Shown here piece by piece: positions 24,590 through 37,216 of a stretch of 64,000 nucleotides of DNA (the first letter of the stretch is position 1; each line of letters opens with the position of its first letter). A program made the position numbers and the translations under genes. The DNA is from Begonia masoniana (taxonomy: Eukaryota > Streptophyta > Magnoliopsida > Cucurbitales > Begoniaceae), in assembly GCA_022432975.1 (NCBI GenBank), contig CM039512.1, positions 42,383,124 through 42,447,123 on the forward strand, read 5' to 3'. Under the pieces are notes generated by a model. That model had not been told where the DNA came from. It was given only the letters and a program-made list of their open reading frames with translations, and ran no database searches.

Positions 24590-26618
24590 TGTAACGCTTC
24601 GAATTATATAGACCCAGTTCGTCACTCATAATACATAACCATACTATAACATTCTGAGAAAAACTTAAAATTGCACTCTACGGTCTAATTTTGATCCTTA
24701 AACGTAAAAAAAAAACTTGCAGCGGAAAAATTTTTGTATAAAACAACATTTATTAATTAATTAAAATATTAAAGACAATTGGTTGCAAGAAAACAAAAAA
24801 AAAATAGAACACGTCCACCGCTAAACAGTTCCAGCGATAGAAACAAAAGGGCATCCACTGCTAAACAGTGTCAACGGCAGAAGCAGAAATAAAATAGACT
24901 CAGCGGTAGAGGCAAAAATAGAGGGCATCCACCGCTAAACAGTGTCAGTCGCACAACATGTCAACTACCCACACGTCCACCGATCACGTCAGTCGAACGA
25001 CGCGTCGACTACACACGTCCACCGGTCACAAAATGACAAACACTCAACATCCACCGGTGAACTACATCCACTGATAGACAAAACACTCAACATCCACCGG
25101 TGGACTACATCCACCCATAGACAAAACACTCAACATCCACCAGTGAACTACATCCACCGATAGACAAAACACTCAATATCCACCGGTGGACTACATCCAC
25201 CAATAGACAAATACTCAACATGACAGCATAACAACCATTTTCACTCTATACAAAGAAAACTCCGACTACTAGAAGAACTAGTGCATTTTACTGAAATCCT
25301 TCAAAAACAACATAATCCACAATTTCCAAAAATCCAGAATAGTAGACTACGACTAAAACCAAATCGTGTTTTCACATCAGAAAAGCACCAGACCATATAT
25401 ATAAAAGAAACATTAAACTGCTACTACCAATATTCTCAACATGCTTAAACTGAACCATTGTCAACTAACTTTCACACCTACTGACATCAGTTAAACTGCA
25501 TCATCAGTTCACCAGGTCGAGACATGAATGTGCTCCCCCAACCAGCCTATTCCTCAACATGCTCAGAGAACACACCTTCAGAGGCTTCTTCACCTACATC
25601 ACAAAACTCATCTATTAGCCTAACGCTAAATAAGTGAAGCAATAACGAAATGAAATACTGGAATAAAAATCCTAATCATGCAGTTTCTACTAACACATCT
25701 CAGTTGCATTTACATTCTTTCACTGATCTGATCCATCGGTTCCATTGGGAGTCGGATCAATTTTTCCAAAGTCATACATCCTTTCATAAGTTAAGGGGCG
25801 AATTAGTTCCCTTAATAGTTTATCTGATCCTTCAATTCCATTGGGAAGTGGATCAATCTTCCCAAAGTCATAAATCCTTTCATAAGTTAAGGGGCAGATT
25901 AGTTCCCTTAATAGTTTATCTGTTGCAGTCTGTTCATTTCTCACCATACCAATACATGTAAATTCATTTTCGTATTCTTTCAAAATATGATGCGTGACAT
26001 ATAGACAAATTCAAACATACATAATCCTACTATTTTGTGATGTAGGCCTGAAGGCTCATGCATACTCCACTTACCTGGTTTCTTGGAAATGCTCGGTTTC
26101 AAACTACTCTGGAAGTTTTGCTCACCTAAGTCATAAACAGAATATCAATTAGATTTTTACTAAACCTCATTCTAATCTATCCAGAAATCTAAGGAATCTA
26201 GTTTGGCAGTCCTATACATGGTGCATTCCTGATTTACCACAAAACTGAAACTAAGTCCCATCTACAGCATTCACCAAAGCTCACATCTATACTCCCCTCT
26301 ACCATCACTAGTTACAATGTAGCACGAAATCGAAGTAGACTCACCTAGTTTGGAGAAAAATCGGAGAGGGAATCGCCTGGAGAGCTCTGCTGAGCTTGAG
26401 CTGAATACCAAGAGAGAAAGTATGGAAAATAGTGGCGGCTACAGTGCATTAATCACAAAACCTCTTTCTTTAAATAGGTTATCACTATAATTCTCTATTT
26501 ACCATTATGCCATTACTTAGTCATTTATTAACCTAATCACTAATTCTCCCAATTTTATCCATAAAACGTATACTACAAGTTGGTTAAGTAAATTGGTTCA
26601 ATGAAACTGGGTGTTACA
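24590..26618 (-). repeat. 3' LTR of the minus-strand chromovirus
   Basis: On the minus strand it starts TGTAACACCCAG at 26618 and ends ...gcgttaca at 24590. It contains about four copies of a 43-bp minisatellite (cactcaacatccaccggtgg..., 25042-25213), the duplicated gatccaactcccaat-type block (about 25735-25925), and the predicted donor and acceptor at 26074 and 25594. The partner LTR at 32797-34835 is closely similar but has fewer 43-bp units. Confidence 0.85.
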
Positions 26619-26640
26619 ATCTACCCTCCTTAAAAGAATT

Positions 26641-28297
26641 TTGTCCCCAAAATTCGTTACCTGAATAATTCTGAATATTGGTCCATCATATCCTGCTGAC
26701 GCTCCCAGGTTGTCTCCTCTATGTTCTGGTTATGCCATAAAACTTTCACCAGTGGGACTTCTTTGTTGCGCAACACCTTCACAGCATAGTCTAGGATCCT
26801 TACTGGTTTCTCCTCATAAGTAAGAGTGGGATGAACTTCAGTACTCTGCTGTTCCAAAATCTGAGATGGATCCCTCAAGCACTTCTTTAGCATCTAAATA
26901 TGGAACACATTGTAAATCCCTTCCATAGAGGCTGGCAATTATAACTCATATGCTGTCTTCCCAATCTTCTTCACGATCGAGAAAGGTCCAATATATCTGG
27001 GGTTCAACTTGCCTCTCTTTCCAAATCTCACAACTCCTTTGAGTGGCGATACCTTAAGAAAAACTTCATTACCTACCTCAAACTCCAATTCTTTACGTCT
27101 ACGATCAGCATAACTCTTCTGTCGACTCTGAGCTGCCAAGATTCTCTGTCGGATGAGGGCAATCTTCTCCACGGTCTGTTGCATAATGTCAGGACCAATC
27201 AAACGTGCTTCACCAACTTCATCCCAGTACAAGGCAGATCTACATTTTCGCCCATACAATGCTTCATACGGTGCCATACCGATAGTTGCCTGAAAACTGT
27301 TATTATAAGAAAACTCTACCAATGATAAATATTTACTCAAAGATCCTTGAAAATCTAAAATACATGCACGAAGCATATCTTCTAAGGTCTGAATAGTTCT
27401 CTCGGATTGTCCATCTGTTTGAGGGTGAAAGGCTATACTGAAATTAAGCTGCGTATCCATAGCCTTGTGTAAACTCTTCTAGAACTTAGATGTAAATCTA
27501 GAGTCTCGGTCTGAAACTATAGTGCTTAGAACTCCATGCAGTCTAACAACCTCATGCACATACAACTCAGCAAGTTGATCCATCGAGTATGTTATCTTTA
27601 TAGGCTGAAAATGGGCAGATTTGGTTAGACGATCCACAATGACCCAAATTGCATCATGTCCTCTCGTTGTCCTAGGCAATCCTACCACAAAATCCATCGT
27701 TATTTGCTCTCATTTCCATTGGGAAACTGGCAAAGGTTGTAATATTCTTGCAGGTCTCTGATGTTCAGCTTTAACCCGTTGGCAAACAAGACACGATCCT
27801 ACATACTCTGCCACACTTCTTTTCATACCTGGCCACCAATAATGTTGTTTAAGGTCTCTGCACATTTTTGTACTTCCAGGATGAATGGAGAATCTAGAAG
27901 AATGAGCTTCTGAAAGGATCTCTTCTCGGAGTTCATTATTGGCCGGAACAAACCATCTATTTCGAAACTTGAGAATTCCATCAACAGAATGGTTAAAATC
28001 TGACCTATCAGTAGAATTCACGAATGACCTATACTTATCACATTCCACATCATCCACCTGAACTTCCTTTATTTTCTCTAAAATATTAGGCCTCAAGGAA
28101 ATGGCAGAAAGCATAGCTGACACACTGGACACTACCTCAAGGTTAAATCCTTGTAGTTTAGTCTCTAAGGTTAACGGTATGTCAAGATACAATGCAGAGG
28201 CTGAAGTCATCACTCTACTCAATGCATCAGCCACTATATTCGCCTTGCCGGGGTGGTATTTGATCTCAAAATCGTAGTCCTTGACAAACTCTAACCA
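26641..28297 (-). pseudogene. Integrase with chromodomain, degenerate
   Basis: Read from 28297: end of RNase H (WLEFVKDYDFEIKYHPGKAN), an HHCC zinc domain (HSSRFSIHPGS...CLVCQ), a catalytic core ([49 protein letters not shown]) and a C-terminal chromodomain-like end (KPVRILDYAVKVLRNKEVPL...ETTWE). The chromodomain places it among chromoviruses. In-frame stops interrupt it near 27710 (WK*EQ), 27479 (KF*KS), 26939 (YEL*LP) and just before MLKKC at 26893. The plus-strand element at 46801-48237 has the homologous region almost intact. Confidence 0.88.
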
Positions 28298-29701
28298 TCA
28301 ACGTTGCCTCATATTTAATTCTTTCTGTGTGAAAATATACTTCAGACTTTTATGGTCCGAAAATATCTCACAAGACTGTCCATACAGGTAATGCCTCCAA
28401 ATCTTTAGTGCAAAAATCACTGCAGCTAATTCTAAGTCGTGTGTAGGGTAATTCTTCTCGTGTTTTTTCAACTGTCTAGAAGCATAGGCTATTACTTTCC
28501 CATCTTGCATTAACACACAACCGAGTCCAACCTTGGAGGCGTCACAATAAATACTGAACTTTCCATTTTCAACAGGGAGTGTTAATACTGGGGCATTGGT
28601 CAACTTTTGCTTCAAGATCTGAAAACTATTCTCACATTCCTCTGTCCAAGCATACTTAATGTTTTTCCTAGTTAACCGAGTGAGGGGTATTGCAATCTTC
28701 GAGAATCCTTCAATAAATTTCCTGTAATATCCTGCCAATCCAAGGAAACTCCGAATATCAGTGGTATTCTTCGGTTGGGGCCACTCCTTAACTGCTTGAA
28801 CCTTGGCTGGATCAACAGATATCCCATCACCCGAGATCACATGACCAAGAAAGTGAACTCTATCCAACCAAAACTCACACTTGAAAAACTTGGCAAAAAG
28901 TTGATGTTGCCTTAGAACTCCCAATACTAGGTTCAAATGTCTTGTATGCTCGTCCTTAGTACGTGAATAGATTAGTATATCATCAATAAATACTATGACA
29001 AACTTATCCAAATACTCATGAAACACCCTATTCATAAGATCTATGAATGCTGCTGGTGCATTTGTCAATCCAAAAGACATAACCAAAAACTCATAATGTC
29101 CATACCTTATGCGAAAGGCAGTCTTAAGAATATCTTCTGATTTGACTTTCAATTGATAATAACCATACCTAAGGTCAATCTTAGAGAAAACTCGCGCACC
29201 ATTAAGCTGGTCGAATAAATCATCAATCCTTGGCAATGGATACTTGTTCTTGACGGTTAACTTATTCAATTCCCGATAATCAAAGCACATACGCATTGAT
29301 CCATCCTTCTTTTTGACAAAAAGAACTAGTGCACCCCACGGTGAAAAGCTTGGGCGTATGAACCCTTTATCCAATAGTTCCTCCAACTGTTTCTTTAACT
29401 CCTTAAGCTCCGTAGGTGCTAACCTATAGGGATTCTTAGATACAGGCTCAGCACCTGGGTAAACATCTACAACAAATTCAATTTCCCTATCTGGCGGCAA
29501 GCTAGGAAGGTCATCTAAAAATACTTCTGGAAAGTCTTGGACAACTAAGATATTTTGAGGACTTGCTTTTCCTACAAGCTGTGTGTCTATAACGCTGGCC
29601 AGAAAGCATAAATACTCTCTGTATGAAGAGGGTCTAGCGTTGATAGAAGTCATAACAGACATTCCCTTACTCTTCTTCAAAGCTTGGAAGGTATGCTTCA
29701 A
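28298..29701 (-). pseudogene. Reverse transcriptase-RNase H of the chromovirus
   Basis: About 467 open codons. RT blocks seen in order: [51 protein letters not shown], and the catalytic FIDDILIYS (equivalent of YxDD). RNase H follows with [36 protein letters not shown] and [15 protein letters not shown]. The upper boundary is an in-frame TAA (29714-29716) that separates it from gag-protease; the lower boundary is an in-frame TGA after MRQR, where relatives read another Arg before WLEF. The frame is the same across both stops, so this was one polyprotein. Confidence 0.9.
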
Positions 29702-29713
29702 ACCATCAGGGGG

Positions 29714-30569
29714 TTAAAAACTAACAATTTTAGTCCTACAATTGATTGTGGCATAATGTTTGAACAACCAATCCATTCCTAAGATTACATCAAATCCCAT
29801 TATATCCATAATAATGAGATCAGCAGGTAAGTTCTTGTTTCCTACCAACACGGCACTATCAAACATTACTTGGTTAGAGTGCATGCGCTCACCAGAGGGT
29901 AACGCGACGTTAAATACGTTCTCAGTAGGGGTAAACTGTACATCTAACTTGACAGCAAACGCATACGCTATAAACGAGTGTGTTGCACCAGAATCTATTA
30001 AAGTAAAAGCAGGTATAGAGTTGATCAAAATGGTACCTGACACTACGGCGGGTTGTTCTTCAACGCCCGACTCCAACATAGAAAATATCCTCGGCTTAAT
30101 CTTAGCAGGGCCGCTCTTCAGAGCTGGACAGTCTCTGTTAATATGGCCGACTTTGTTACAGTTGAAGCATCGGGTAATTCTGGGATTCGGGCAATCCCTG
30201 TATGTGTGTCCAACTTCCTCACAGTTGAAACACTTTCCCATTCCAAACCTGCACTCGCCCAAATGACCTTTCAAACACTTCGGGCACCGGGGAAACTTCC
30301 TGGCGTCTTGCACATTCTTTGCTGTTCCCTGGTTATTCTGGCCTTCACTTGGCCTCTTCATTCCTCTCTGCGGGTGTGGCTGGATAAACTTTCGCGGGGC
30401 TTCCTTCGGCTCAGCACACTTCATCTCCACTTCTTCCACCTCCAACGTCGTTGACACAACTTCACTGAAGGTCAAACCCTTAATACCCCAAAATTTTACT
30501 CCTCTGTAAATTTCCGGCTTCAGCCCATGCACAAACTGAAACACCTTATCCTCATTCTTGTGAACAAAA
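29714..30569 (-). pseudogene. Gag C-terminus and aspartic protease
   Basis: Downstream of the Cassandra insertion. Three Cys-His knuckles occur in a row: CPKCLKGHLGEC, CFNCEEVGHTYRDC and CFNCNKVGHINRDC. Then the retroviral-type protease FTLIDSGATHSFIA with the catalytic DSGA, and GFDVILGMDWL typical of this family. It ends at an in-frame TAA before RT. It joins to the N-terminal gag at 32068-32641 once the 1.5-kb Cassandra is removed. Confidence 0.88.
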
Positions 30570-32067
30570 TGTAACGACCCCGTTTCCCAGAAAGATATCG
30601 TCCGCTCTGGGGATTGGGCTGTAGCCCAATATCCTCCCTTCACGGCTTTGTTTGGCGAGAACTTCCCGGAAGGTCACCCAACCTAGAATTGCTCTCGCCG
30701 AAGCACTTTTAACTTCGGAGTTCTTATGGGATCCGTTGCCAATTATGCTCCAAAACGCGTCTTGCTATGTTGGGAGGGTCTCTTTACATATGTTTCATTT
30801 CCATATGCTCCCCTCACGGCTTTGTTTGGCGAGAACTTCCCTGAAGGTCACCCAACCTAGAATTGCTCTCGCCGAAGCACTTTTAACTTCGGAGTTCTTA
30901 TGGGATCCGTTGCCAATTATGCTCCAAAACGCGTCTTGCTATGTTGGGAGGGTCTCTTTACATATGTTTCATTTCCATATACTTTCCCAAGCGATGTGGG
31001 ATTGTGACGACCCCCTCTTTACGACTCGGGATTCGCCTATACTCGAGTCCGGGATTCGCCTACACTCGGCTTAGGTCCCGAGGTTTGCCCCGCAATCGTA
31101 CTCATACGTGCACATTCGGGTCATCACAATCACCCCCCCTCGGGGGCCCAACGTCCTCGTTGGCCACATTTCCGGTTGGGTACAGGCTCTGATACCATTT
31201 GTAACGACCCCGTTTCCCAGCAAGATATTGTCCGCTCTGGGGATTGGGTCGTAACCCAATATGCTCCCCTCACGGCTTTGTTTGGCGAGAACTTCCCTGA
31301 AGGTCACCCAACCTAGAATTGCTCTCGCCGAAGCACTTTTAACTTCGGAGTTCTTATGGGATCCGTTGCCAATTGTGCTCCAAAACGCGTCTTGCTATGT
31401 TGGGAGGGTCTCTTTACATATGTTTCATTTCCATATACTTTCCCAAGCGATGTGGGATTGTGACGACCCCCTCTTTACGACTCGGGATTCGCCTATACTC
31501 GAGTCCGGGATTCGCCTACACTCGGCTTAGGTCCCGAGGTTTGCCCCGCAATCGTACTCATACGTGCACATTCGGGTCATCACAATCACCCCCCCTCGGG
31601 GGCCCAACGTCCTCGTTGGCCACATTTCCGGTTGGGTACAGGCTCTGATACCATTTGTAACGACCCCGTTTCCCAGCAAGATATTGTCCGCTCTGGGATT
31701 TGGTCATATAAATAACAAATATATATTATTAAATTAACCCAATATGCTCCCCTCACGGCTTTGTTTGGCGAGAACTTCCCTGAAGGTCACCCAACCTAGA
31801 ATTGCTCTCGCCGAAGCACTTTTAACTTCGGAGTTCTTATGGGATCCGTTGCCAATTGTGCTCCAAAACGCATCTTGCTATGTTGGGAGGGTCTCTTTAC
31901 ATATGTTTCATTTCCATATACTTCCCCAAGCGATGTAGGATTGTGACGACCCCCTCTTTATGACCCGGGATTCGCCTATACTCGAGTCCGGGATTCGCCT
32001 ACACTCGGCTTAGGTCCCGAGGTTTGCCCCGCAGTCGTACTCATACGTGCACATTCGGGTCATCACA
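30570..32067 (-). mobile_element. Triple-LTR Cassandra inserted in gag, TSD caaaa
   Basis: Flanked by caaaa (30565-30569 and 32068-32072). In plus coordinates: LTR 30570-31127, internal 31128-31199, LTR 31200-31584, internal 31585-31655, LTR 31656-32067. Internal regions carry ggctctgataccatt, the complement of an initiator tRNA-Met primer site, and a purine run (gagggggggtgat on the minus strand). All LTRs carry the 5S-like block with pol III control words (agttaaaagtgcttcggcga; aggttgggtgacc). The first LTR has a tandem duplication of the 5S part (about 174 bp, 30630-30980). The third has a short AT-rich insertion near 31705-31735. Confidence 0.9.
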
Positions 32068-32641
32068 CAAAATGTCCAGCAAACCTGGACAGGGACTCGA
32101 ATTGCCTACTGTACTCAGCCACAGACCCTATCTGCTTCAAGTTCAAAAACTCTACTTTCTTTGCAGCCTGGACTGTACTGTTGAAATATTTCTCATAGAA
32201 AATCTCCTTGAACTGTGACCATGACATAGCCAGAATGTCAATGGTGGTCTCTATGGTTTTCCACCAAAGTTGAGCGTCCCCAGCCAAATGGAACGTTGCT
32301 AGAGTGACTTTGTCTCCTTCCCCAACGTTGGCACATCTGAACATGCTCTCGATTTTCCTAAGCCATTCCTCAGCAATAATCGGATTGGACGAATTTCCAT
32401 CGAATATGGGTGGCTGTAGCCTTCGGAATCGGTCTCCTGAATGCTCACTGCTGGAACTCGAGTTGGCATTTCCTTGTACTTCTCGATTCAGCAATACTCC
32501 TAACTGGTCGGACTGCTGACGCACTAAGTCTGTTTGCTGACGCACCAAATCGGTCAGCTGCCTAATTATGCTAGGATCTTCCTCACTTCTCAAATTTGGC
32601 ATCTCTCTCGGTACCCTTGGTCTTCCTGGTCGTCTAGCCAT
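32068..32641 (-). pseudogene. Gag N-terminus of the chromovirus
   Basis: Starts MARRPGRPRVPREMPNLR at 32641 and holds the retrotransposon gag domain: FRRLQPPIFDGNSSNP, AEEWLRKIESMFRC, KVTLATFHLAGDAQLWW and WSQFKEIFYEKYF. It ends at the Cassandra insertion point (SRFAGHFV). The gag continues at 30569 with HKNEDKVFQFVHGL. The reading frame itself is open in this part. Confidence 0.9.
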
Positions 32642-32796
32642 TTTGCTATATTCCTAGACAAGGCTAATTACTCTCATAAATATCTAATAGCTAAGGCTAA
32701 CATAAACACTTACAGTTGTTGAAGTACTTCCATGCAACAATTGGCACTGATGAGTAATCTTTTGAACAGTTTAACTGAATGTCTCTGATATCATAC

Positions 32797-34835
32797 TGTA
32801 ATGCCCCGAATTATATAGACTCAGTTCGTTACTCATAATACATAACCATACTATAACATTCTGAGAAAAACTTAAAATTTTACTCGACGGTCTAATTTTG
32901 ATCCTTAAACGTAAAAAAAACTTGCAGCGGAAAATTTTTGTATAAAACAACATTTATTAATTTAATTAAAATATTAAAGACAATTGGTTGCAAGAAAACA
33001 AAAATAAAATACAACACGTCCACCGCTGAACAGTTCCAGCGATAGAAACAAAAGGGCATCCACCGCTAAACAGTGTCACTAGCAGAAGCAGAAATAAAAT
33101 AGACTCAGCGATAGAGGAGAAAATAGAGGGCATCCACCGCTAAATAGTGTCAGTCGCACGACATGTCGACTACTCACACATCCACCGGTCACGTCAGTCG
33201 AACGACGCGTCGACTACACACGTCCACCGGTCACAAAATGACAAACACTCAACATCCAATGATGGACTACATCCACCGATAGACAAAACACTCAACATCC
33301 ACCCATAGACAAAACACTCAACATCTACCGGTGGACTACATCCACCGATAGACAAAACACTCAATATCCACCGGTGGACTACATCCACAGATAGACAAAT
33401 ACTCAACATGACAGCATAACAACCATTTTCACTCTATACAAAGAAAACTCCGACTACTAGAAGAACTAGTGCATTTTACTGAAATCCTTCGAAAACAACA
33501 TAATCCACAATTTCCAAAAATCCAGAATAGTAGACTACGACTAAAACCAAATCGTGTTTTAACATCAGAAAAGCACCAGACCATATATATAAAAGAAACA
33601 TTAAACTGCTACTACCAATATTCTCAACATGCTTAAACTGAACCATTATCAACTAACTTTCACACCTACTGACATCAGTTAAACTGCCTCATCAGTTCAC
33701 CAGGTCGAGACATGAATGTGCTCCCCCAACTAGCCGAGACATGAATGTGCTCCCCCAACTAGCCTATTCCTCAACATGCCCAGAGAACACACCTTCAGAG
33801 GCTTCTTCACCTACATCACAAAACTCATCTATTAGCCTAACGCTAAATAAGTGAAGCAATAACGAAATGAAATACTGGAACAAAAATCCTATTCATGAAG
33901 TTTCTACTAACACATCTCAGTTGCATTTACATTTTTTCACTGATCTGATCCCTTGGTTCCATTGGGAGTCGGATCAATTTTTCCAAAGTCATACATCCCT
34001 TCATAAGTTAAGGGGCGGATTAGTTCCCTTAATAGTTTATCTGATCCTTCAATTCCATTGGGAAGTGGATCAATCTTCCCAAAGTCATAAATCCCTTCAT
34101 AAGTTAAGGGGTGGATTAGTTCCCTTAATAGTTTATCTGTTGCAATCTGTTCATTTCTCACCATACCAATACATGTAAATTCATTTTCGTATTCTTTCAA
34201 AACATGATGCGTGACATATAGACAAATTCAAACATACATAATTCTACTGTTTTGTGATGTAGGCCTGAAGGCTCATGCATACTCCACTTACCTGGCTTAC
34301 TGGAAATGCTCGGTTTCAAACTACTCCGGAAGTTTTGCTCACCTAAGTCATAAACAGAATATCAATTAGATTTTTACTAAACCTCATTCTAATCTATCCA
34401 GAAATCTAAGGAATCTAGTTTGGCAGTCCTATACATGGTGCATTCCTGATTTACCACAAAACCGAAACTAACTCCCATATACAGCATTCACCAAAGCTCA
34501 CATTTATACTCCCCTCTACCATCACTAGTTACAATGTAGCACGAAATCGAAGTAGACTCACCTAGTTTGGAGAAAAATCGGAGAGGAAATCGCCTGGAGA
34601 GCTCTGCTGAGCTTGAGCTGAATACCGAGAGAGAAAGTATGGAAAATAGTGGCGGCTACAGTACATTAATCACAAAACCTCTTTCCTTAAATAGGTTATC
34701 ACTATAATTCTCTATTTACCATTATGTCATTACTTAGTCATTTATTAACCTAATCACTAATTCTCCCAATTTTATCCATAAAATGTATATTACAAGTTGG
34801 TTAAGTAAATTGGTTCAATGAAACCGGGTGTTACA
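32797..34835 (-). repeat. 5' LTR of the minus-strand chromovirus
   Basis: Partner of 24590-26618. It holds about three 43-bp units (33245-33405) and a private 30-bp duplication (cgagacatgaatgtgctccc twice, near 33705-33755). The predicted donor is at 34291 and the acceptor at 33811. The 15-nt complementary pair is exact here (33810-33824 and 34249-34263). Confidence 0.85.
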
Positions 34836-34947
34836 GTGGGTTATCGACTGGGAAATCCTCGCCAAACAAAGCCGTGAGGGGAGGATATTGGATTACGGCT
34901 CAATCCCCTGAGCGGACAATATCTTACTGGAAAAAGAGGTCGTTACA
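34836..34947 (+). mobile_element. Right remnant of the split Cassandra LTR
   Basis: The sequence gtgggttatcgactgggaaatcctcgcc...aatatcttactgg...gtcgttaca continues the 5S and terminal part of the Cassandra LTR interrupted at 24589. The end gttaca at 34947 is followed by unrelated AT-rich DNA, so this is the right edge of the Cassandra array. Confidence 0.8.
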
Positions 34948-36660
34948 ATTTTGATATTAATAAAAATTTAAGTTGTTTTTAGAGATTCTTCTCTTGGGTT
35001 CTTTGTGAAGAACTTTATGTTTATCAAGTATTGACTTGATAGATCGTCTTTGATAACTTTGGTTCACCCAACAGGTGTGGCTCGGGTTAAACTCTTATTT
35101 AATAACTACGGTCTCATCGACAAGTTTGATTGGGGTCTAGTTTCTTGAATCACTCGACATTCTATTGTTAATTTTGCATTGTTGACGGGTCTCGAATTTT
35201 CCAAAACTCGAGATTCACATCAAATGGTATCAGAGTTTTGGCTTTGCTGATTCAAGGTGTTATCCCTTTAATTTTGTTGTCAATCTTTTCTTCATCTTAT
35301 TCTTTTCGTTCTACTAGTCAAAAAAAAGTTCACACCTTTTGGATCCAATTTTCAATTTTTAACGTCAATTTATTTTTCTTCATAGACTATTATTCTTGCT
35401 TGCTTCGAAAAAAAGTACTAAAAAAGAGTAAATTTTGTGAAAATTTCGACAAAGGTAAAAAAAATTCAAAATCAATTTTTTATTAAAGCAAACTTGAGTT
35501 TGTGAAAAATCGACAACTCAATTCTTGCTCTACTTGATATCAATTGTTTGAATACTCAATCGTTGATCTATTTCTACAAGTTTTTAAATTTTTTCGGGGG
35601 AATGATTTTTTATTCAAAATCTTCTTATACCTTCATTGTTTCGAGGTATTATCATTAAATCCTTCGGTGTTTACCTTTTGAAATTTCTAAAATTCTATCT
35701 TTGGATTTTTTTTCTTTGATTCCATAGATAATTTTTCTTTGAATATTCAAATCATTTTTCAATCTTAATTCCAAATATTGGCTTTATCCAAAAATTTATC
35801 TTATTTCCATTCTCCTTAGATACCTTCGTTGTTTCAAAGTATCGCCATTGAATCCTTCGATGTTTACCTTTTGAAATTTTGAAAATTCTATCCTTGAATT
35901 TTGTTCTTTGATTCCATAGATAATTGTTCTTGGAATATTCAAATCGTTGTTCAATCTTCATTCGAAATATTGGCATTATCCAAACATTTATCTTATTTCA
36001 ATTCTACCCTTCTACTCTTAAAGGTTTGAAATTCTGATTTTGATAGTTTTTATTTATTGAATATTTTTTCTTGATTGGGTTTGACATAAAGAACCAAAAG
36101 AGAAAATTGAGAGGTAAAAGATAAGAGAGTTAGCCTATTATAGAAAAAGCATTAATTTTTTAGCGAAACATGACTGGAGTGACATCCATTGAGTGCAAAC
36201 ACGTGAAGGAGAGCTAATAATCATCAAATTAATTATTTTTCTTAGTTCTAACAACTTTCGTTTGTTTATTGTGGACCATACCATGAGTAGTGAAGGAGAA
36301 CACTCTAACTTTGATCTAAAGATGTTCATAAGAACGATGCAATATCAATTTAGAGCACTGAATATGAGGTTGGATAGAATGGAGTCCCCAACGACAATCC
36401 ATGCACGGAAAAGTAAAGCCCCAATGACATACGAACATGAGAAATCATTTGCAGATGATAATTACAAAAGAGAAAGAGGGTTTAAAGCAAACTGAGAGGA
36501 TGGCGACCTAAGAAATATTATGGTAAATATACCACTTTTCCTAGAAAAGAGTGATCCTGAAGCTTATTTGGAATGGGAAAGAAAAGTAGAACTAGCGTTT
36601 GAATGTGAAAGTTACACAGAGGATAAAAAGCTTAAGATAGTGACTTGCTTCAACTAAGGG
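34948..36660 (+). mobile_element. Decayed gypsy element: LTR end, PBS and gag fragment
   Basis: A primer site aatggtatcagag at 35223-35235 follows an LTR-like end (actcgagattcaca). A gag-like frame starts at the ATG at 36283 (MSSEGEHSNFDLKMFIR), has a stop after FKAN, and resumes with IPLFLEKSDPEAYLEWERKV and ELAFECESYTEDKKLKIVTC, a standard gypsy gag core. Between 35240 and 36280 lies AT-rich leader with two similar blocks (ccttcgttgtttcaaagtat-like words near 35630 and 35822). It breaks off near 36660. Confidence 0.65.
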
Positions 36661-37216
36661 CAAGTAGTTCACCAAAACTCAGCCAACAATAGAACGACCA
36701 AAACCTAGAAATGGATTGATTTACTCAGGATATAACTCAACCAAGACAACTACAAATGAGCTAAAACTTTAACAGACTCTTCCTCTGGAAGTAATAGAAA
36801 TACCTTCCAAAAATCAAGGGCTAACTCAAAGGAAATGAAGAAATGTGGATGAAGGGGTGCGTGCTGGTTTGAAAGGTGATAAAGGGTGCACCTCCTCAGG
36901 TTCATTGCTCTCCTAAGGGACGAGCACTCCAACTAGCAAGGATGAGAGTTTGATACGCCCTTCTCGATCGTCCTACCTTCAGGGGAAAGGTAGAAGAAGG
37001 GAGCAACAATGACGGAATCCACTACACTAACAAAAATGGAAACCAACACTTCTCACACGCTCCGATATGACCCACGGAGGGAAATATGAAGACTTGATGC
37101 CAGTGGCTACAATGATTTGGTCGAAGAAAAAGTTCAGTTTTCTATTCAAAATGACTGCTGCTCATCAACAGCTATAAGGGTGGTTTAAATACCACACCTC
37201 TTTACAACATTAGGCT
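36661..37216. other. Unassigned stretch inside the transposon nest
   Basis: No recognisable domain in any frame. It contains several stop-rich short frames only. It may be intron or leader sequence of an older element. Confidence 0.3.

Larger units (their letters stand above)
24590..34835 (-). mobile_element. Chromovirus (Ty3/gypsy, Tekay/Del-like), complete but decayed
   Basis: Two roughly 2.03-kb LTRs (24590-26618 and 32797-34835) flank gag-PR-RT-RH-INT on the minus strand. A PPT-like aaggagggtagat adjoins the left LTR. A PBS-like tgatatcagagac adjoins the right LTR. It sits inside a Cassandra LTR whose remainder resumes at 34836; flanks ttggg and gtggg differ by one base, consistent with a mutated 5-bp target duplication. 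Cassandra later inserted in gag. Several in-frame stops make it non-functional. Confidence 0.88.

Noticed and set aside
29760..30454. Plus-strand frames of 133 and 168 codons
   Set aside because: Antisense to the gag-protease region with its clear zinc knuckles and DSGA motif.
30652..31938. Repeated plus-strand ORFs of 64-140 codons containing MLPSRLCLARTSLK-like sequence
   Set aside because: They are translations of the repeated 5S-bearing Cassandra LTRs, not genes.
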